NCBI GenBank assembly: GCA_014382365.1
Contig: JACNJW010000045.1
Coordinates: 1 to 49,877, forward strand
Direction of reading: 5' to 3'
Source of the DNA: SAR324 cluster bacterium
GTDB lineage: Bacteria; SAR324; NAC60-12
DNA: 49,877 nt
In this document: one piece after another, positions 1 through 8,499 of the stretch
How positions within the stretch are numbered: position 1 is the first letter of the stretch
Layout: each line of letters opens with the position of its first letter
Made by a program: the position numbers and the translations under genes
Notes under the pieces: model-generated
Told to the model about the DNA's origin: nothing
Seen by the model: the letters and a program-made list of their open reading frames with translations, nothing else
Database searches by the model: none

Positions 1-6
1 GAACTG

Positions 7-32
7 GTTCAATTCTTCTACTCAAATTGAAC
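7..32. repeat. Short inverted repeat at the window edge
   Basis: Two perfect 8-base arms, GTTCAATT at 7-14 and AATTGAAC at 25-32, enclose a 10-base loop. It lies downstream of the kdsD stop. It could form a hairpin in the kdsD transcript, but no T-run follows on the minus strand, so a terminator role is only a guess. Confidence 0.35.
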
Positions 33-40
33 TTAAACCT

Positions 41-68
41 GGATCCCGGATCAAGTCCGGGATGACAA
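41..68. repeat. Half-copy of a dispersed palindromic repeat (GTCATCCCGGA type)
   Basis: ATCCCGGA (43-50) and TCCGGGAT (56-63) form an 8-bp hairpin with a 5-base loop, flanked by the ATGACA end typical of dispersed extragenic palindromes in many proteobacteria. Only one hairpin is seen, so this is either a half element or a full element cut by the window edge. It lies 30 bases past the kdsD stop. Confidence 0.5.
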
Positions 69-97
69 AAGAAAAAGAATTTTCAGGAAGCCAGTCA

Positions 98-1063
98 TTA
101 ATAAACACCCGCACGCAGAATATAGTAAATCTGGACTATACCGATGGGGCGGTTTTCAGGATCCGCGACAACGAGACAAGTGATGGAGTGTGTTTCCATG
201 ACATGCAGGGCCTTCGCGGCAAGTTCTTCCGGAGCAATCGTTTTTGGATTTGGGTGGGCAAATTCAAGCAGCGGTTTATCAAGAAAAGACTGTTCATCTT
301 CAAGCAGCCGCATTAAATCTCCGGTGGTAAAAACACCGCTGATTTTTTCATGCTGATCGACTGCGACTACAATCCCGAGATTTTTACCGGAGAGAACATT
401 CAAGGCTTCACGCATCGGCATATTCTCAGGCACTACAGGTAAAGTATCACCTGCAAGCATCACATCGTTTATCCTGACGGTCAGTTTGCGCCCCAAACTT
501 CCACCCGGATGAAACAAAGCAAAATCATCTTCACGAAACTGACGCAACTCAAGTAAGCACATTGCCAGTGCATCACCCAGGGCCAAGGTTGCGGTGCTGC
601 TTGCGGTAGGAGCAAGTCCAAGCGGACAAGCTTCTTTTTCAACGGCGACACTCAAATGAACTGTAGCTGCCTGCGCCAGCGTTGAATCAGGTTTTCCGGT
701 CATTGCAATCAGCGGAACACCAATCGCCTGAATGTGACCGATCATCTGCACAACTTCACTGGTTTCGCCGCTGTAGGAAAAAACGATAACAACATCCTGT
801 CTGGTAATAATTCCCAAATCACCATGAGAGCTTTCTCCGGCGTGCAAAAACAGCGAGGGCGTTCCGGTACTGGTGAGAGTGGAAGCAATTTTTTGAGCAA
901 TCAAACCACTTTTTCCCATCCCTGCCAGAATCACTTTTCCCTGACAGGCATAAAGCAGATTGACTGCTTCCTCAAATTCAGCACCCAGACGTTCGATCAA
1001 GCCTTCGAGTCCGGAGATTTCAATTTTTAAAGTTTCGCGCGCACGTTCCAACAAAGGTGACAT
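98..1063 (-). CDS. kdsD: D-arabinose-5-phosphate isomerase (KdsD/KpsF/GutQ family)
   Basis: Converts D-ribulose 5-phosphate to D-arabinose 5-phosphate, the first step of CMP-Kdo synthesis for LPS inner core. The 321-residue protein has the family's usual length and order. A SIS sugar-isomerase domain spans about residues 35-175, with GMGKSG at 48-53, SSHGD at 78-82 and SGETSE at 98-103. The family's FHPGGSLG block follows near 184-191 and includes the catalytic-region histidine. Two CBS domains fill about 200-321. It starts 5 bases after the dapD stop, so the two are probably co-transcribed. The start has only a weak GGA upstream. The paralogues KdsD, KpsF and GutQ cannot be separated on sequence alone. 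With an LPS gene elsewhere in the window (gmhB) the Kdo role is the best reading. Confidence 0.9.
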   Translation of the reverse strand: MSPLLERARETLKIEISGLEGLIERLGAEFEEAVNLLYACQGKVILAGMGKSGLIAQKIASTLTSTGTPSLFLHAGESSHGDLGIITRQDVVIVFSYSGETSEVVQMIGHIQAIGVPLIAMTGKPDSTLAQAATVHLSVAVEKEACPLGLAPTASSTATLALGDALAMCLLELRQFREDDFALFHPGGSLGRKLTVRINDVMLAGDTLPVVPENMPMREALNVLSGKNLGIVVAVDQHEKISGVFTTGDLMRLLEDEQSFLDKPLLEFAHPNPKTIAPEELAAKALHVMETHSITCLVVADPENRPIGIVQIYYILRAGVY

Positions 1064-1068
1064 TTTTC

Positions 1069-2199
1069 TTATCCGTATAAAATACCCTGTTTTGTGAAAT
1101 GTCTCATTGTCGCAGAGTCCCTTAAATCACCTGCTTTGAGAATTACGGCATCAGTATTATGCTTTCCTTTTTTACTGGGAAGTGAACCGCCTACCGCAAG
1201 CCGATATGGAGGAATGACCGGCAGCAGAAATTTTGTGTCACCGACTACACATTCTAACGGAGGCACAAAATCACCGGTATCTTCATCATATATTTTCTTT
1301 CCGGATGCCATTATTACACCGCTGGCGATTACCGAACCTTCACCTATAATTCCGGTTACTTCACACATCGCACCGATCTTGACATGATCTTCAACGATGG
1401 AAGCCAACCTGCCTGCCGGTTCTAGAATTCCTTCAATTCCGGAACCTGCACCAAACTTCACATTTTTACCAATTTGAGCACAGGAGGCAACACGGGTTCC
1501 TCCGTCTATCATGCAGCCTTCTCCGGCAATATAAGCTCCGATATTGACAAAAGACAGGTTCATGAGAACCGTCTGCGGACCAATGTAAGCACCAGTTCGC
1601 ACCATACATCCAGGTGCATATCGAACGCCACCATCTTCAAATTCCTGATCTGTGTAGTTTGCAGTTTTCAACGGAATTTTGTCCCAATATTTTCCTTCCA
1701 TGCGTGTGTTGGCATGAGTTCCAAAATAGTTTAAAATACCATCAATGATGTATGGTTGAGGCTCCCAGATATCATTTACTTTTTCCGCAGCCCGCAATTT
1801 GCCCTGATTCAGTAACTCAATAAAAACCTCGCATTCTTCTGCAGAAGCCTTTTGACCATACAGGTTGTTCAGAAGGTCTGAAGATGTACTTTCCACAATT
1901 TCCACCTTGAGTATTTCTCTGCTTTTCAGTCCCAGCAGCAATTCCAGCTTCTGATGTTTTCCGGGATTTTGCCTGGCATCTTCCACATGTTCACCAAAAA
2001 GTCTAAGTCCTTCTTTTGCTGCTTCCAGGTTGATTTCACCTTTTTTATCAGCAATATGCTGAAAAACCTGGATCGAGCCCTGTCGTCCGGGAATATTAGG
2101 AATAATCGAAACCAATTCACCACGTTCATTGTAAAGTCGTAGTAATACTGTTTTTTCGGTAGAGGGAATAGCTTTTAGATTTTCTGAAAACAATTTCAT
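1069..2199 (-). CDS. dapD: 2,3,4,5-tetrahydropyridine-2,6-dicarboxylate N-succinyltransferase
   Basis: Succinylates tetrahydrodipicolinate in the succinylase branch of lysine and meso-diaminopimelate synthesis, using succinyl-CoA. The C-terminal half is a left-handed parallel beta-helix with hexapeptide repeats. It carries the DapD-like blocks VNIGAYI, CAQIGKNV, GIEGILEP and GSLPSKKGKH. The protein is 376 residues, against about 275 in E. coli DapD, so it is a long form with an N-terminal domain of about 170 residues. The start at 2199 is chosen because AAAGGAAG lies just upstream. The open frame extends 24 codons further, but that part has no ribosome site and looks non-coding. The next gene, kdsD, follows after 5 bases. 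Enzyme class is clear; the long-form assignment is inferred from length. Confidence 0.86.
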   Translation of the reverse strand: MKLFSENLKAIPSTEKTVLLRLYNERGELVSIIPNIPGRQGSIQVFQHIADKKGEINLEAAKEGLRLFGEHVEDARQNPGKHQKLELLLGLKSREILKVEIVESTSSDLLNNLYGQKASAEECEVFIELLNQGKLRAAEKVNDIWEPQPYIIDGILNYFGTHANTRMEGKYWDKIPLKTANYTDQEFEDGGVRYAPGCMVRTGAYIGPQTVLMNLSFVNIGAYIAGEGCMIDGGTRVASCAQIGKNVKFGAGSGIEGILEPAGRLASIVEDHVKIGAMCEVTGIIGEGSVIASGVIMASGKKIYDEDTGDFVPPLECVVGDTKFLLPVIPPYRLAVGGSLPSKKGKHNTDAVILKAGDLRDSATMRHFTKQGILYG

Positions 2200-2275
2200 G
2201 TGCTTCCTTTCATTTGTTTTATCTGTTATTTTTAAGTTTATGGCAGTTTCGCAATAAACTCCGAAACCCAATATT

Positions 2276-2356
2276 TGTCATTTCGACCGTAAGGATAAAT
2301 CTGTATGATATTAGTGCTTAACATATGCAAGATTTCTCGCTGTGTTCGAAATGACA
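2276..2356. repeat. 81-bp MITE-like element with 11-bp terminal inverted repeats
   Basis: Perfect 11-base ends TGTCATTTCGA (2276-2286) and TCGAAATGACA (2346-2356) bound an 81-bp element. Internal partial complementarity (AAATCT near 2297, AGATTT near 2330) would let the whole unit fold. Units of this design, with TGTCATTTCGA ends and an AGATTTCTCGCTG core, recur in many bacterial genomes between genes. There is no coding capacity. It sits upstream of dapD, between the dapD start and the end of ugd. Confidence 0.7.
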
Positions 2357-2442
2357 TTATTTTGGACTTTATACATGTCTATCATTAATACATTTAAAGT
2401 CAAACATGATGTTCCCGTAAAAAGTCATGATAACACCAATGT

Positions 2443-2522
2443 TTGTCATTCCCGCGAAAGCGGGAATCCATTATGTCAGATACTTACTAGTTCCTGGATT
2501 CCCGCTTTCGCGGGAATGACAA
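2443..2522. repeat. 80-bp extragenic palindromic element, 28-bp perfect inverted arms
   Basis: Arms at 2443-2470 and 2495-2522 are exact reverse complements over 28 bases, separated by a 24-base spacer. Each arm is itself a hairpin: ATTCCCGC, a GAAA loop, then GCGGGAAT. This is the well-known GTCATTCCCGCGAAAGCGGGAATCC class of dispersed repeat. It lies 15 bases past the ugd stop and may end the gpmI-ugd transcript, though no long T-run follows. Confidence 0.8.
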
Positions 2523-2537
2523 CTATTTACGAAGCCA

Positions 2538-3908
2538 TCAAACATGTTTCAGTGGTACTTTACCCAGCGGAAAAACATTAAAACCGATTTCAAATAATTT
2601 TTCGTGATCCAGATGATTTCGTCCGTCAAAAATAAATGCAGGTTTTGCCATTACCTGAAAGATTCTTTCAAAATCCAGTTCGCGGTATTCCTGCCACTGG
2701 GTAACAAGGGCCAGTGCATGAGCACCTTCAACTGCCTCATAAACATCCTCAACAAAACTCACATCGCCCTCCAGATCCTTTAGATCCAGCCTGGCGTTTT
2801 CCAAAGCTTTTGGATCATGCACTTTGACTTTTGCATGTTCAGCCAGTAATTTCTCACAGAGCGGAATTGCAGGAGAATCTCTTGTATCTCCGGTGTCCTG
2901 CTTAAAAGCAAAGCCAAGCAGGCTAATAGTTTTTCCAGCCAAAGTATTGAACTGTTCATGAAGAATGTTCTGGAAGAACCGATCGGTTTGCCATTCGTTA
3001 ATACCAACAACACTCGCCCAATAATCTGCAACTTCCGGTAGTCCATAATATTCGCAAAGGTATGATAAATGTAAAATATCTTTGCGGAAACATGAACCGC
3101 CAAAACCAATACTGGCTTCTAAAAATTTTGAACCAATTCGCGTATCCATCCCAATTGCCTTGGAGACTTCTGCAATATCTGCTTCAGTTCGTTCACAAAG
3201 TGCAGAAATACTGTTGATCGAAGAAATCCGTTGTGCGAGCATGGCATTTGCTACCAGTTTTGATAGTTCACTGCTCCAGACGCTGGTCAGCAGCAGGCGC
3301 TCCTGCGGAACCCAGTGTGCATAAAGTGCTGCCACAGTTTCTGCAGCTTTGCGGCCTTGCTCGTTTTGTTCACCACCAATCAATACGCGGTCAGGATTGC
3401 TTAAATCCTCAATTGCAGTGCCTTCTGCTAAAAATTCCGGATTTGAAACAACAAAAAATTGAGTCGAACTATTTCCGGATTCCAGAATTCTTGCCATTGC
3501 TTCTGCAGTACGAACAGGCAGTGTGCTTTTTTCAACAACAATCACGTTTGGCTTGCGACAGTTGGCTAAGATTTCACGAGCAGTTTTTTCCCAGTATTGT
3601 AAATCTGCGGCTTTTCCAGCACCTTCTCCAAACATTTTGGTGGGTGTGTTGACTGACACAAAAATAATGTCTGCATCCGTAGTTGGGCTCGCCACATCAG
3701 TTTGAAAAAACAAATTTCGATCCCGTGCCTCCTGGACAACTTCCAGCAATCCCGGTTCAAAAATCGGTAGATCGTCACTGTTCCAGCGTGCAATCCTGTC
3801 CTCATTGATATCTACTACCGTTATTTTGTGTTCAGGACAATTTTTGGCAATCATTGCCATTGTTGGTCCACCAACATAACCGGCTCCGATACAAAGAATA
3901 TTACTCAT
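2538..3908 (-). CDS. ugd: UDP-glucose 6-dehydrogenase, eukaryote-like type
   Basis: Oxidises UDP-glucose to UDP-glucuronate with two NAD+. The Rossmann motif GAGYVGG is at residues 8-14. The catalytic cysteine is C273 in GFGGSCF. At 456 residues it is longer than many bacterial Ugd/TuaD enzymes. Block by block it resembles the animal/plant-type UGDH: WNSDDLPIFEPGL near 42-54, the SVNTPTK block near 85-91, NPEFLAEGTAI near 156-166 and SINSISALCE near 230-239. UDP-glucuronate is the substrate of the UDP-xylose synthase encoded at 37171-38118. It follows gpmI by 39 bases. No clear ribosome site precedes the ATG. The nearest alternative reading, GDP-mannose dehydrogenase, is unlikely given the close UGDH match. 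Confidence 0.92.
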   Translation of the reverse strand: MSNILCIGAGYVGGPTMAMIAKNCPEHKITVVDINEDRIARWNSDDLPIFEPGLLEVVQEARDRNLFFQTDVASPTTDADIIFVSVNTPTKMFGEGAGKAADLQYWEKTAREILANCRKPNVIVVEKSTLPVRTAEAMARILESGNSSTQFFVVSNPEFLAEGTAIEDLSNPDRVLIGGEQNEQGRKAAETVAALYAHWVPQERLLLTSVWSSELSKLVANAMLAQRISSINSISALCERTEADIAEVSKAIGMDTRIGSKFLEASIGFGGSCFRKDILHLSYLCEYYGLPEVADYWASVVGINEWQTDRFFQNILHEQFNTLAGKTISLLGFAFKQDTGDTRDSPAIPLCEKLLAEHAKVKVHDPKALENARLDLKDLEGDVSFVEDVYEAVEGAHALALVTQWQEYRELDFERIFQVMAKPAFIFDGRNHLDHEKLFEIGFNVFPLGKVPLKHV

Positions 3909-3947
3909 TTTATTTTGTTTCTGTGTAAGTTGAAATATTTAGTCTTT

Positions 3948-5588
3948 TCACTCTGCAAAAAGAGACGGTGCCAAATCATCCTGAACATTTTGTCCGAGCA
4001 GCAGAAAATTTGTGGCTGCAATATTACTTAAATTGTTCTCGAAATTTTCACCAAACGGTTTCAGTTTATAATCACCATCATACAGTGGATCATAAATCAG
4101 GAACGGTACAGGGTTGAGTGAGTGCTTGGTGCTAATTTCCTGTGTTCCGTTTTTATTGGAAATCAGCATCTCATCTGCATTACCATGATCTGCAGTAATG
4201 ACCAGCAGACCGTTTACTTCATCAATAGCTCGTACAATGTTGTCCAGTGCAGAGTCGGCAGTTTCTACTGCTCGAACTGTAGCTTGAAAATCACCTGTGT
4301 GTCCCACCATATCTGCATTTGCAAAATTTATCAAACCGTATTGATATTCTCCGGAAAGGATAAACTCGACAGCTTTTTTGCTGATTTCCGGAGCTTTCAT
4401 TGCCGGCTTCTCTGCAAAAGAAGGTATTTTATCAGAAGCAATTAAATGATAATTTTCCATCGTCATGTCCAGCGGTTCACGATAACCGCCGTTGTAAAAA
4501 AAAGTTACATGAGCAAATTTTTGTGTTTCTGTCAGTCTGAACTGTTTGAGACCCAATTCCAAAATCCGCTTGCCGAATGGTTCTGCTACTACAGGCGTTC
4601 CAACCAGAAATTCCGGAGGAAGCTGATTATCCTGATCGTACTGAGTCATTCCCGCAAAAATTATATTCGGACGTCTGGAACGCACAAAATGCGAAAAATC
4701 TTCTGCCAATACTGCCTCTGAAAATTCGAGGGCGCGGTCTCCGCGAAAATTTGTAAAAATCAGTGCATGTTGATCTTCAATGCGCCCAACTGCTTCTCCG
4801 TTACGCACAATTACAAAACCGGGAATATCCTGATCAATAATTTCTGGATTAATTTTCCGGAAATATTCGATTGCATCACGGATTGAAGGAAAGCGGTTTT
4901 CAGACTCTCCTTCTACATGAATCCTCCAACCGGCTTCTATTTTTTTCCAATTGTTGTCACGATCCATCGTGACAACTTCCCGTCCTCCGCCACTGGCAAA
5001 AGCATAATCGATTCCGGGACGCTGTTCTTTTAATTCCGAAAACAGTTTTTCAAAAAAATCTGTGAAATCCAATGCAGATTGAATTCCAACATCTCTTCCG
5101 TCCAGCAGAGCGTGCAGATAACAACGCCTGATTCCGGATTTGAAAGCATGCCTAATAATTGCTTCCGTGTGATCAACATGGCTGTGGATATTTCCGTTAG
5201 AAAGCAATCCCAGCAAATGTAGTGGAGTGTCATGTTCCACACAATTTTGGATGATTTTGCTTAGTACTGGATTTTCAAAAAACTGACCTGATTGAAGCAG
5301 GTTCTGGATCAGTGTTGGGCCCTGTTCCATGACAATTCCGGCTCCCATTGTCATGTGTCCAACTTCTGAACCGCCCATATCTTTTGCATTCGGCAAACCA
5401 ACATGCTGCCCGTGCGTCCATAGTTCTGTGTAAGGACAACCCTCTGTCAAACGGCTCATTACAGGTAAATCTGCCATCTTGACTGCATTAGTTTCATCTG
5501 ATGCACCAACACCCCAGCCGTCCAAAACAATATTAATCAGCGGACCGCGTCCAGAAAAATTCTGTTGGAGTTTTTTAAGAGAGGGCAT
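3948..5588 (-). CDS. gpmI: 2,3-bisphosphoglycerate-independent phosphoglycerate mutase
   Basis: Interconverts 3- and 2-phosphoglycerate in glycolysis and gluconeogenesis, using two Mn2+ ions and a phosphoserine intermediate. The 546-residue protein has the alkaline-phosphatase-fold metal motif VLDGWG (D23) and the nucleophile Ser74 in MGGSEVGH. LLDGRDV in the middle and TADHGNADEM near the C-terminus complete the metal site. It is slightly longer than E. coli GpmI (about 514). The family usually has GNSEVGH, so the first Asn is Gly here. It begins 21 bases after the CinA-like gene and is followed by ugd, suggesting one transcript. No strong ribosome site is seen. Confidence 0.93.
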   Translation of the reverse strand: MPSLKKLQQNFSGRGPLINIVLDGWGVGASDETNAVKMADLPVMSRLTEGCPYTELWTHGQHVGLPNAKDMGGSEVGHMTMGAGIVMEQGPTLIQNLLQSGQFFENPVLSKIIQNCVEHDTPLHLLGLLSNGNIHSHVDHTEAIIRHAFKSGIRRCYLHALLDGRDVGIQSALDFTDFFEKLFSELKEQRPGIDYAFASGGGREVVTMDRDNNWKKIEAGWRIHVEGESENRFPSIRDAIEYFRKINPEIIDQDIPGFVIVRNGEAVGRIEDQHALIFTNFRGDRALEFSEAVLAEDFSHFVRSRRPNIIFAGMTQYDQDNQLPPEFLVGTPVVAEPFGKRILELGLKQFRLTETQKFAHVTFFYNGGYREPLDMTMENYHLIASDKIPSFAEKPAMKAPEISKKAVEFILSGEYQYGLINFANADMVGHTGDFQATVRAVETADSALDNIVRAIDEVNGLLVITADHGNADEMLISNKNGTQEISTKHSLNPVPFLIYDPLYDGDYKLKPFGENFENNLSNIAATNFLLLGQNVQDDLAPSLFAE

Positions 5589-5609
5589 AACTAAATTGAA
5601 GAACTCTGA

Positions 5610-6335
5610 TTATTCGACTCGAAGAACACATTCCTCTGGTAAGCACTCACAAAGAAATTTCAGAGCCTGATCCAAATATTCTGCATCACGACACTCAAGA
5701 GTCAACTTTACGTTATAATCTGAACCGGATATTTTTGGATATGAACCCAGCATCAACTGTGGAAATTCTGCTTGAGTTGCATCAAGTGAATCTGCAATTT
5801 CACCCTCATCTGCTTTGAGAAATATTTGTTTTAAAACAATCGGCGTTGTCCTGAAACGTTCCTTGATACCTGAAAATCGAACTCTCAAATACTCCGGAAT
5901 TCCTGGAAAGACAAAAATATTTTGAAACTGCAACTGTGTTGCCCGTCCTTCTGCAAACTCAAGCAGCTCAGAGCCGACAGGTATCATCGCCATTCTCCGA
6001 TGTGCTGTCGTCATACTTTTTCCGTGATAATTTTTTATTGCCTCGATAATAACAGGAGACTCAAAAAGCTCTACTCCAAAACCCCTGGCAATTGAAGCAA
6101 CTGTGATGTCATCATGCGTTGGGCCTATTCCACCACTGGTGAAAACCCAGGTACAGGCTTCAGAAAACTCCTTCACAGTCTGGCCGATGATTTCAGGAAT
6201 ATCAGGAATTGTGATAATTTGTTTGACCTCTACTCCCAGCAACCTCAGTTCTTTACATAGGTATGGTGAATTGATATCCGTAACTTTACCGGATAAAATT
6301 TCATTGCCGATAATGATAATACCTGCAGTTTCCAA
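5610..6335 (-). CDS. CinA-like / MoaB-fold molybdopterin-binding-domain protein
   Basis: The 241 residues match the N-terminal COG1058 domain of CinA and the molybdopterin-binding-like domain of eukaryotic FAD synthase. IGNEILSGK lies near the N-terminus, followed by FTSGGIGPTHDD and a VFPGIPE-type segment. The C-terminal nicotinamide-nucleotide amidase domain of full CinA is absent. Known relatives hydrolyse ADP-ribose or FAD-like pyrophosphates, but a substrate cannot be assigned here. The start is TTG at 6335, supported by GGAG ending seven bases upstream. It precedes gpmI by 21 bases and follows the cyclophilin fusion by 20 bases, so it is probably in their operon. Confidence 0.82.
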   Translation of the reverse strand: METAGIIIIGNEILSGKVTDINSPYLCKELRLLGVEVKQIITIPDIPEIIGQTVKEFSEACTWVFTSGGIGPTHDDITVASIARGFGVELFESPVIIEAIKNYHGKSMTTAHRRMAMIPVGSELLEFAEGRATQLQFQNIFVFPGIPEYLRVRFSGIKERFRTTPIVLKQIFLKADEGEIADSLDATQAEFPQLMLGSYPKISGSDYNVKLTLECRDAEYLDQALKFLCECLPEECVLRVE

Positions 6336-6355
6336 GGCTTAACTCCAAAATATAA

Positions 6356-7732
6356 CTATTTTATGCGTTTGATAATGTGAAAGCCGAATTGAGTTTCGAC
6401 AATCTCACTTACAGTACCAGGAGCCAGCTCAAAAACTACTTGATCAAACTCCGGAACCATTTGCCCTCGAACGAAACGGCCTAAATCTCCTCCTTTTGGT
6501 CCAGATGGACCATCTGAATGCTGACGGGCCATTTCAGCAAAGTCTTGGCCACTCTGAAGGTCCTGCAATATTTTTTCTGCCAATTTTCTGGCTTCTTTGC
6601 GGTCACGTTTTGAGGTTGCACGCAAAGAGCCCTCAAAAGTAATCAAAATATGACTGGCAGTAACCGCTTCCAGTAAAACACGCCGGAAAATTAAATAACC
6701 AAATGGTGAATCAACCGGATCACTGATTTGTCCCTCCTTCAGTTTTAGAGCAGGCTTGAGGAAGTCCGGAAAATTTGGTTGATTTGCAGACAACAAAGGC
6801 AGTTTGGACTGTTGAGGCAAGTCCGTAAACTGGTTAATTAAATCAGCAAACACTGCACCTTTTCGACGCGCTAAATCTGTTAATTTTTGAGCAACTTCCA
6901 AAGCACCGGATTTTTCGTAGAAAATATTTTGTTTGGGCGTCCTTGCTCCTATAAAAGCCACCACCAGCATCTCTACACTAACCTCGGCTGCTTCTGTCTG
7001 TTCTGGAGCAGGTGTTTTTTTCGGATCCAATTCTGCAACAGGCAGAGGAATAATTTTTTTATTTTTTTCTGTAAGTACTTTATTACGTTCTGCAATCATT
7101 TTCTCTGCACCTGCTGGATCAAACGACTTGGCAGTTTCTCCTTTACGGATGATTGTAACAGTCTGGAGTTGGTCTCCTTTTTCAATGCTGTTGACAACAT
7201 TCATACCCTCAACAACTTCTCCAAAAACGCTGTGCTTATTATCAAGATGCGGAGTTGGAACATGGGTAATAAAAAACTGACTGCCGTTTGTGTTGGCTCC
7301 AGCGTTGGCCATTGAAAGTATTCCTGGCTTGTTATGTTTAAGTTCCGGATGAAATTCGTCTGGAAATGTATAGCCTGGTCCGCCAGTGCCCGTTCCCAAT
7401 GGGTCTCCTCCCTGAATCATGAAACCCTTTATCACACGGTGGAAACTCAAACCATCAAAATAGCGTGTTTTTTTGGTTTTTCCCGTTACAGGATCTTTCC
7501 ACTCTTTACTTCCTTCCGCAAGTCCTACAAAATTTGATACTGTTACAGGTACACGTTGAAAAAACAGCCGTAATACTATTTCGCCTTTTGAAGTCTGTAG
7601 ATTTGCATAGAGCCCATTCGGTAGCGATTCTGCCCACACCGTTCCTGAAACGAATAGTACAACTGCACTAACAAACAATAGAGTTGTGATTTTTTTGATT
7701 AAAGTGATTGACTTAGAAAGATGATTTTCCAT
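6356..7732 (-). CDS. Exported peptidyl-prolyl isomerase: cyclophilin fused to tandem parvulin domains
   Basis: Catalyses cis-trans isomerisation of prolyl bonds, probably as a periplasmic folding factor. A signal peptide (1-34, hydrophobic core about 17-30, VWA cleavage site) is followed by a cyclophilin domain at about 42-195, with [14 protein letters not shown] at 97-110, SQFFIT at 151-156 and HSVFG at 167-171. A charged, proline-rich linker (about 205-250) leads to a diverged parvulin-like unit at about 252-352, with GQISDPV and [10 protein letters not shown] better conserved parvulin domain lies at 357-458, with [20 protein letters not shown] and FGFHIIKR. Two isomerase folds in one chain is unusual. 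It heads the cinA-gpmI-ugd gene run. Confidence 0.87.
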   Translation of the reverse strand: MENHLSKSITLIKKITTLLFVSAVVLFVSGTVWAESLPNGLYANLQTSKGEIVLRLFFQRVPVTVSNFVGLAEGSKEWKDPVTGKTKKTRYFDGLSFHRVIKGFMIQGGDPLGTGTGGPGYTFPDEFHPELKHNKPGILSMANAGANTNGSQFFITHVPTPHLDNKHSVFGEVVEGMNVVNSIEKGDQLQTVTIIRKGETAKSFDPAGAEKMIAERNKVLTEKNKKIIPLPVAELDPKKTPAPEQTEAAEVSVEMLVVAFIGARTPKQNIFYEKSGALEVAQKLTDLARRKGAVFADLINQFTDLPQQSKLPLLSANQPNFPDFLKPALKLKEGQISDPVDSPFGYLIFRRVLLEAVTASHILITFEGSLRATSKRDRKEARKLAEKILQDLQSGQDFAEMARQHSDGPSGPKGGDLGRFVRGQMVPEFDQVVFELAPGTVSEIVETQFGFHIIKRIK

Positions 7733-7814
7733 ATTTAAACTGATGCTTTTGTTGTTAATAATTATTATTACTGTCTCTAATCTGAATGAAAAAAGAAGTA
7801 GAAGAATCCTGTTA

Positions 7815-7844
7815 GAATAGCCTGTTTATGCTCTTGGTCTCAAG
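7815..7844 (-). promoter_or_regulatory. Possible sigma-70-type promoter for the cyclophilin-cinA-gpmI-ugd run
   Basis: On the minus strand TTGAGA (7844-7839) is followed after 18 bases by TATTCT (7820-7815), about 80 bases upstream of the cyclophilin start. The match to TTGACA/TATAAT is moderate and the region is A/T-rich, so chance matches are likely. Confidence 0.25.
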
Positions 7845-7907
7845 TTAATTGTGTTAACAAAACGTATTTCAGCTGGATAAGCAAAGGTTATCAATTTTCT
7901 AGAAAAT

Positions 7908-8495
7908 TCATGATGTAGCTGTTAATAAAAACTCAACCGCACTCCATAAATCATCCTGCCAATAATCAGGTTCGGCATCAGCCTTGCGATCTCTGCCGGC
8001 ATGACCTGTACGTACACCAATTGAATGCGTCCCCCAACTTGATGCTGCTGCAAAATCACTGGTTGAATCTCCAATGAAAATTGTTTCCTCTGCTACAAAT
8101 CCATGCTCAGCTGCAGCCTGTTCCAACAGCAATGTTCCGGGTTTTCTGCAAAGACAGTAATTTGGAGACTTCAGCTGTTTTCCATTTTCCCAATCAGGAT
8201 GATGCGGACAATAATACTGTCCGTCAAAATGTGCACCGGATTTACCAAGTTCGCGCTGCATTTTTTCCGTAATTTTCTCAAAAACCGAATCCTCCAAATA
8301 ACCTCTGGCAAAGGCAGCCTGATTAGTGATCACGAAACACTGCCAACCCTGATCATTTATTTTTGCTACGGCTTCTGCGCTTTTTGGAATCATCACAAAC
8401 TGTTCAGGAGTCAAAACAGGACCTGGTTCCTGGTTGATTACTCCATCACGATCCAACAAAACAACACGTAATTTTTTGAAAGAATTTTTTAGCAT
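7908..8495 (-). CDS. gmhB: D-glycero-D-manno-heptose 1,7-bisphosphate 7-phosphatase
   Basis: Removes the 7-phosphate of heptose bisphosphate on the way to ADP-heptose for LPS inner core. This HAD phosphatase of 195 residues has the nucleophile motif LLDRDGVIN (D15, D17), ITNQAA as motif II, and FIGDSTSD as motif IV. Between them lies the GmhB zinc loop, CPHHPDW followed by CLCRKPG, which supplies Cys/His ligands. The start at 8495 gives the family's normal N-terminus. The frame stays open for 40 more codons upstream but those overlap the preceding gene. The gap to that gene's stop is only 4 bases, so they are co-transcribed. The histidinol-phosphatase HisB-N family is the near alternative; no his genes are nearby. 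Confidence 0.88.
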   Translation of the reverse strand: MLKNSFKKLRVVLLDRDGVINQEPGPVLTPEQFVMIPKSAEAVAKINDQGWQCFVITNQAAFARGYLEDSVFEKITEKMQRELGKSGAHFDGQYYCPHHPDWENGKQLKSPNYCLCRKPGTLLLEQAAAEHGFVAEETIFIGDSTSDFAAASSWGTHSIGVRTGHAGRDRKADAEPDYWQDDLWSAVEFLLTATS

Positions 8496-8499
8496 TATT

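Noticed and set aside
734..1030. Plus-strand open frame inside kdsD
   Set aside because: It is antisense to a clearly coding gene and its composition only mirrors that gene.
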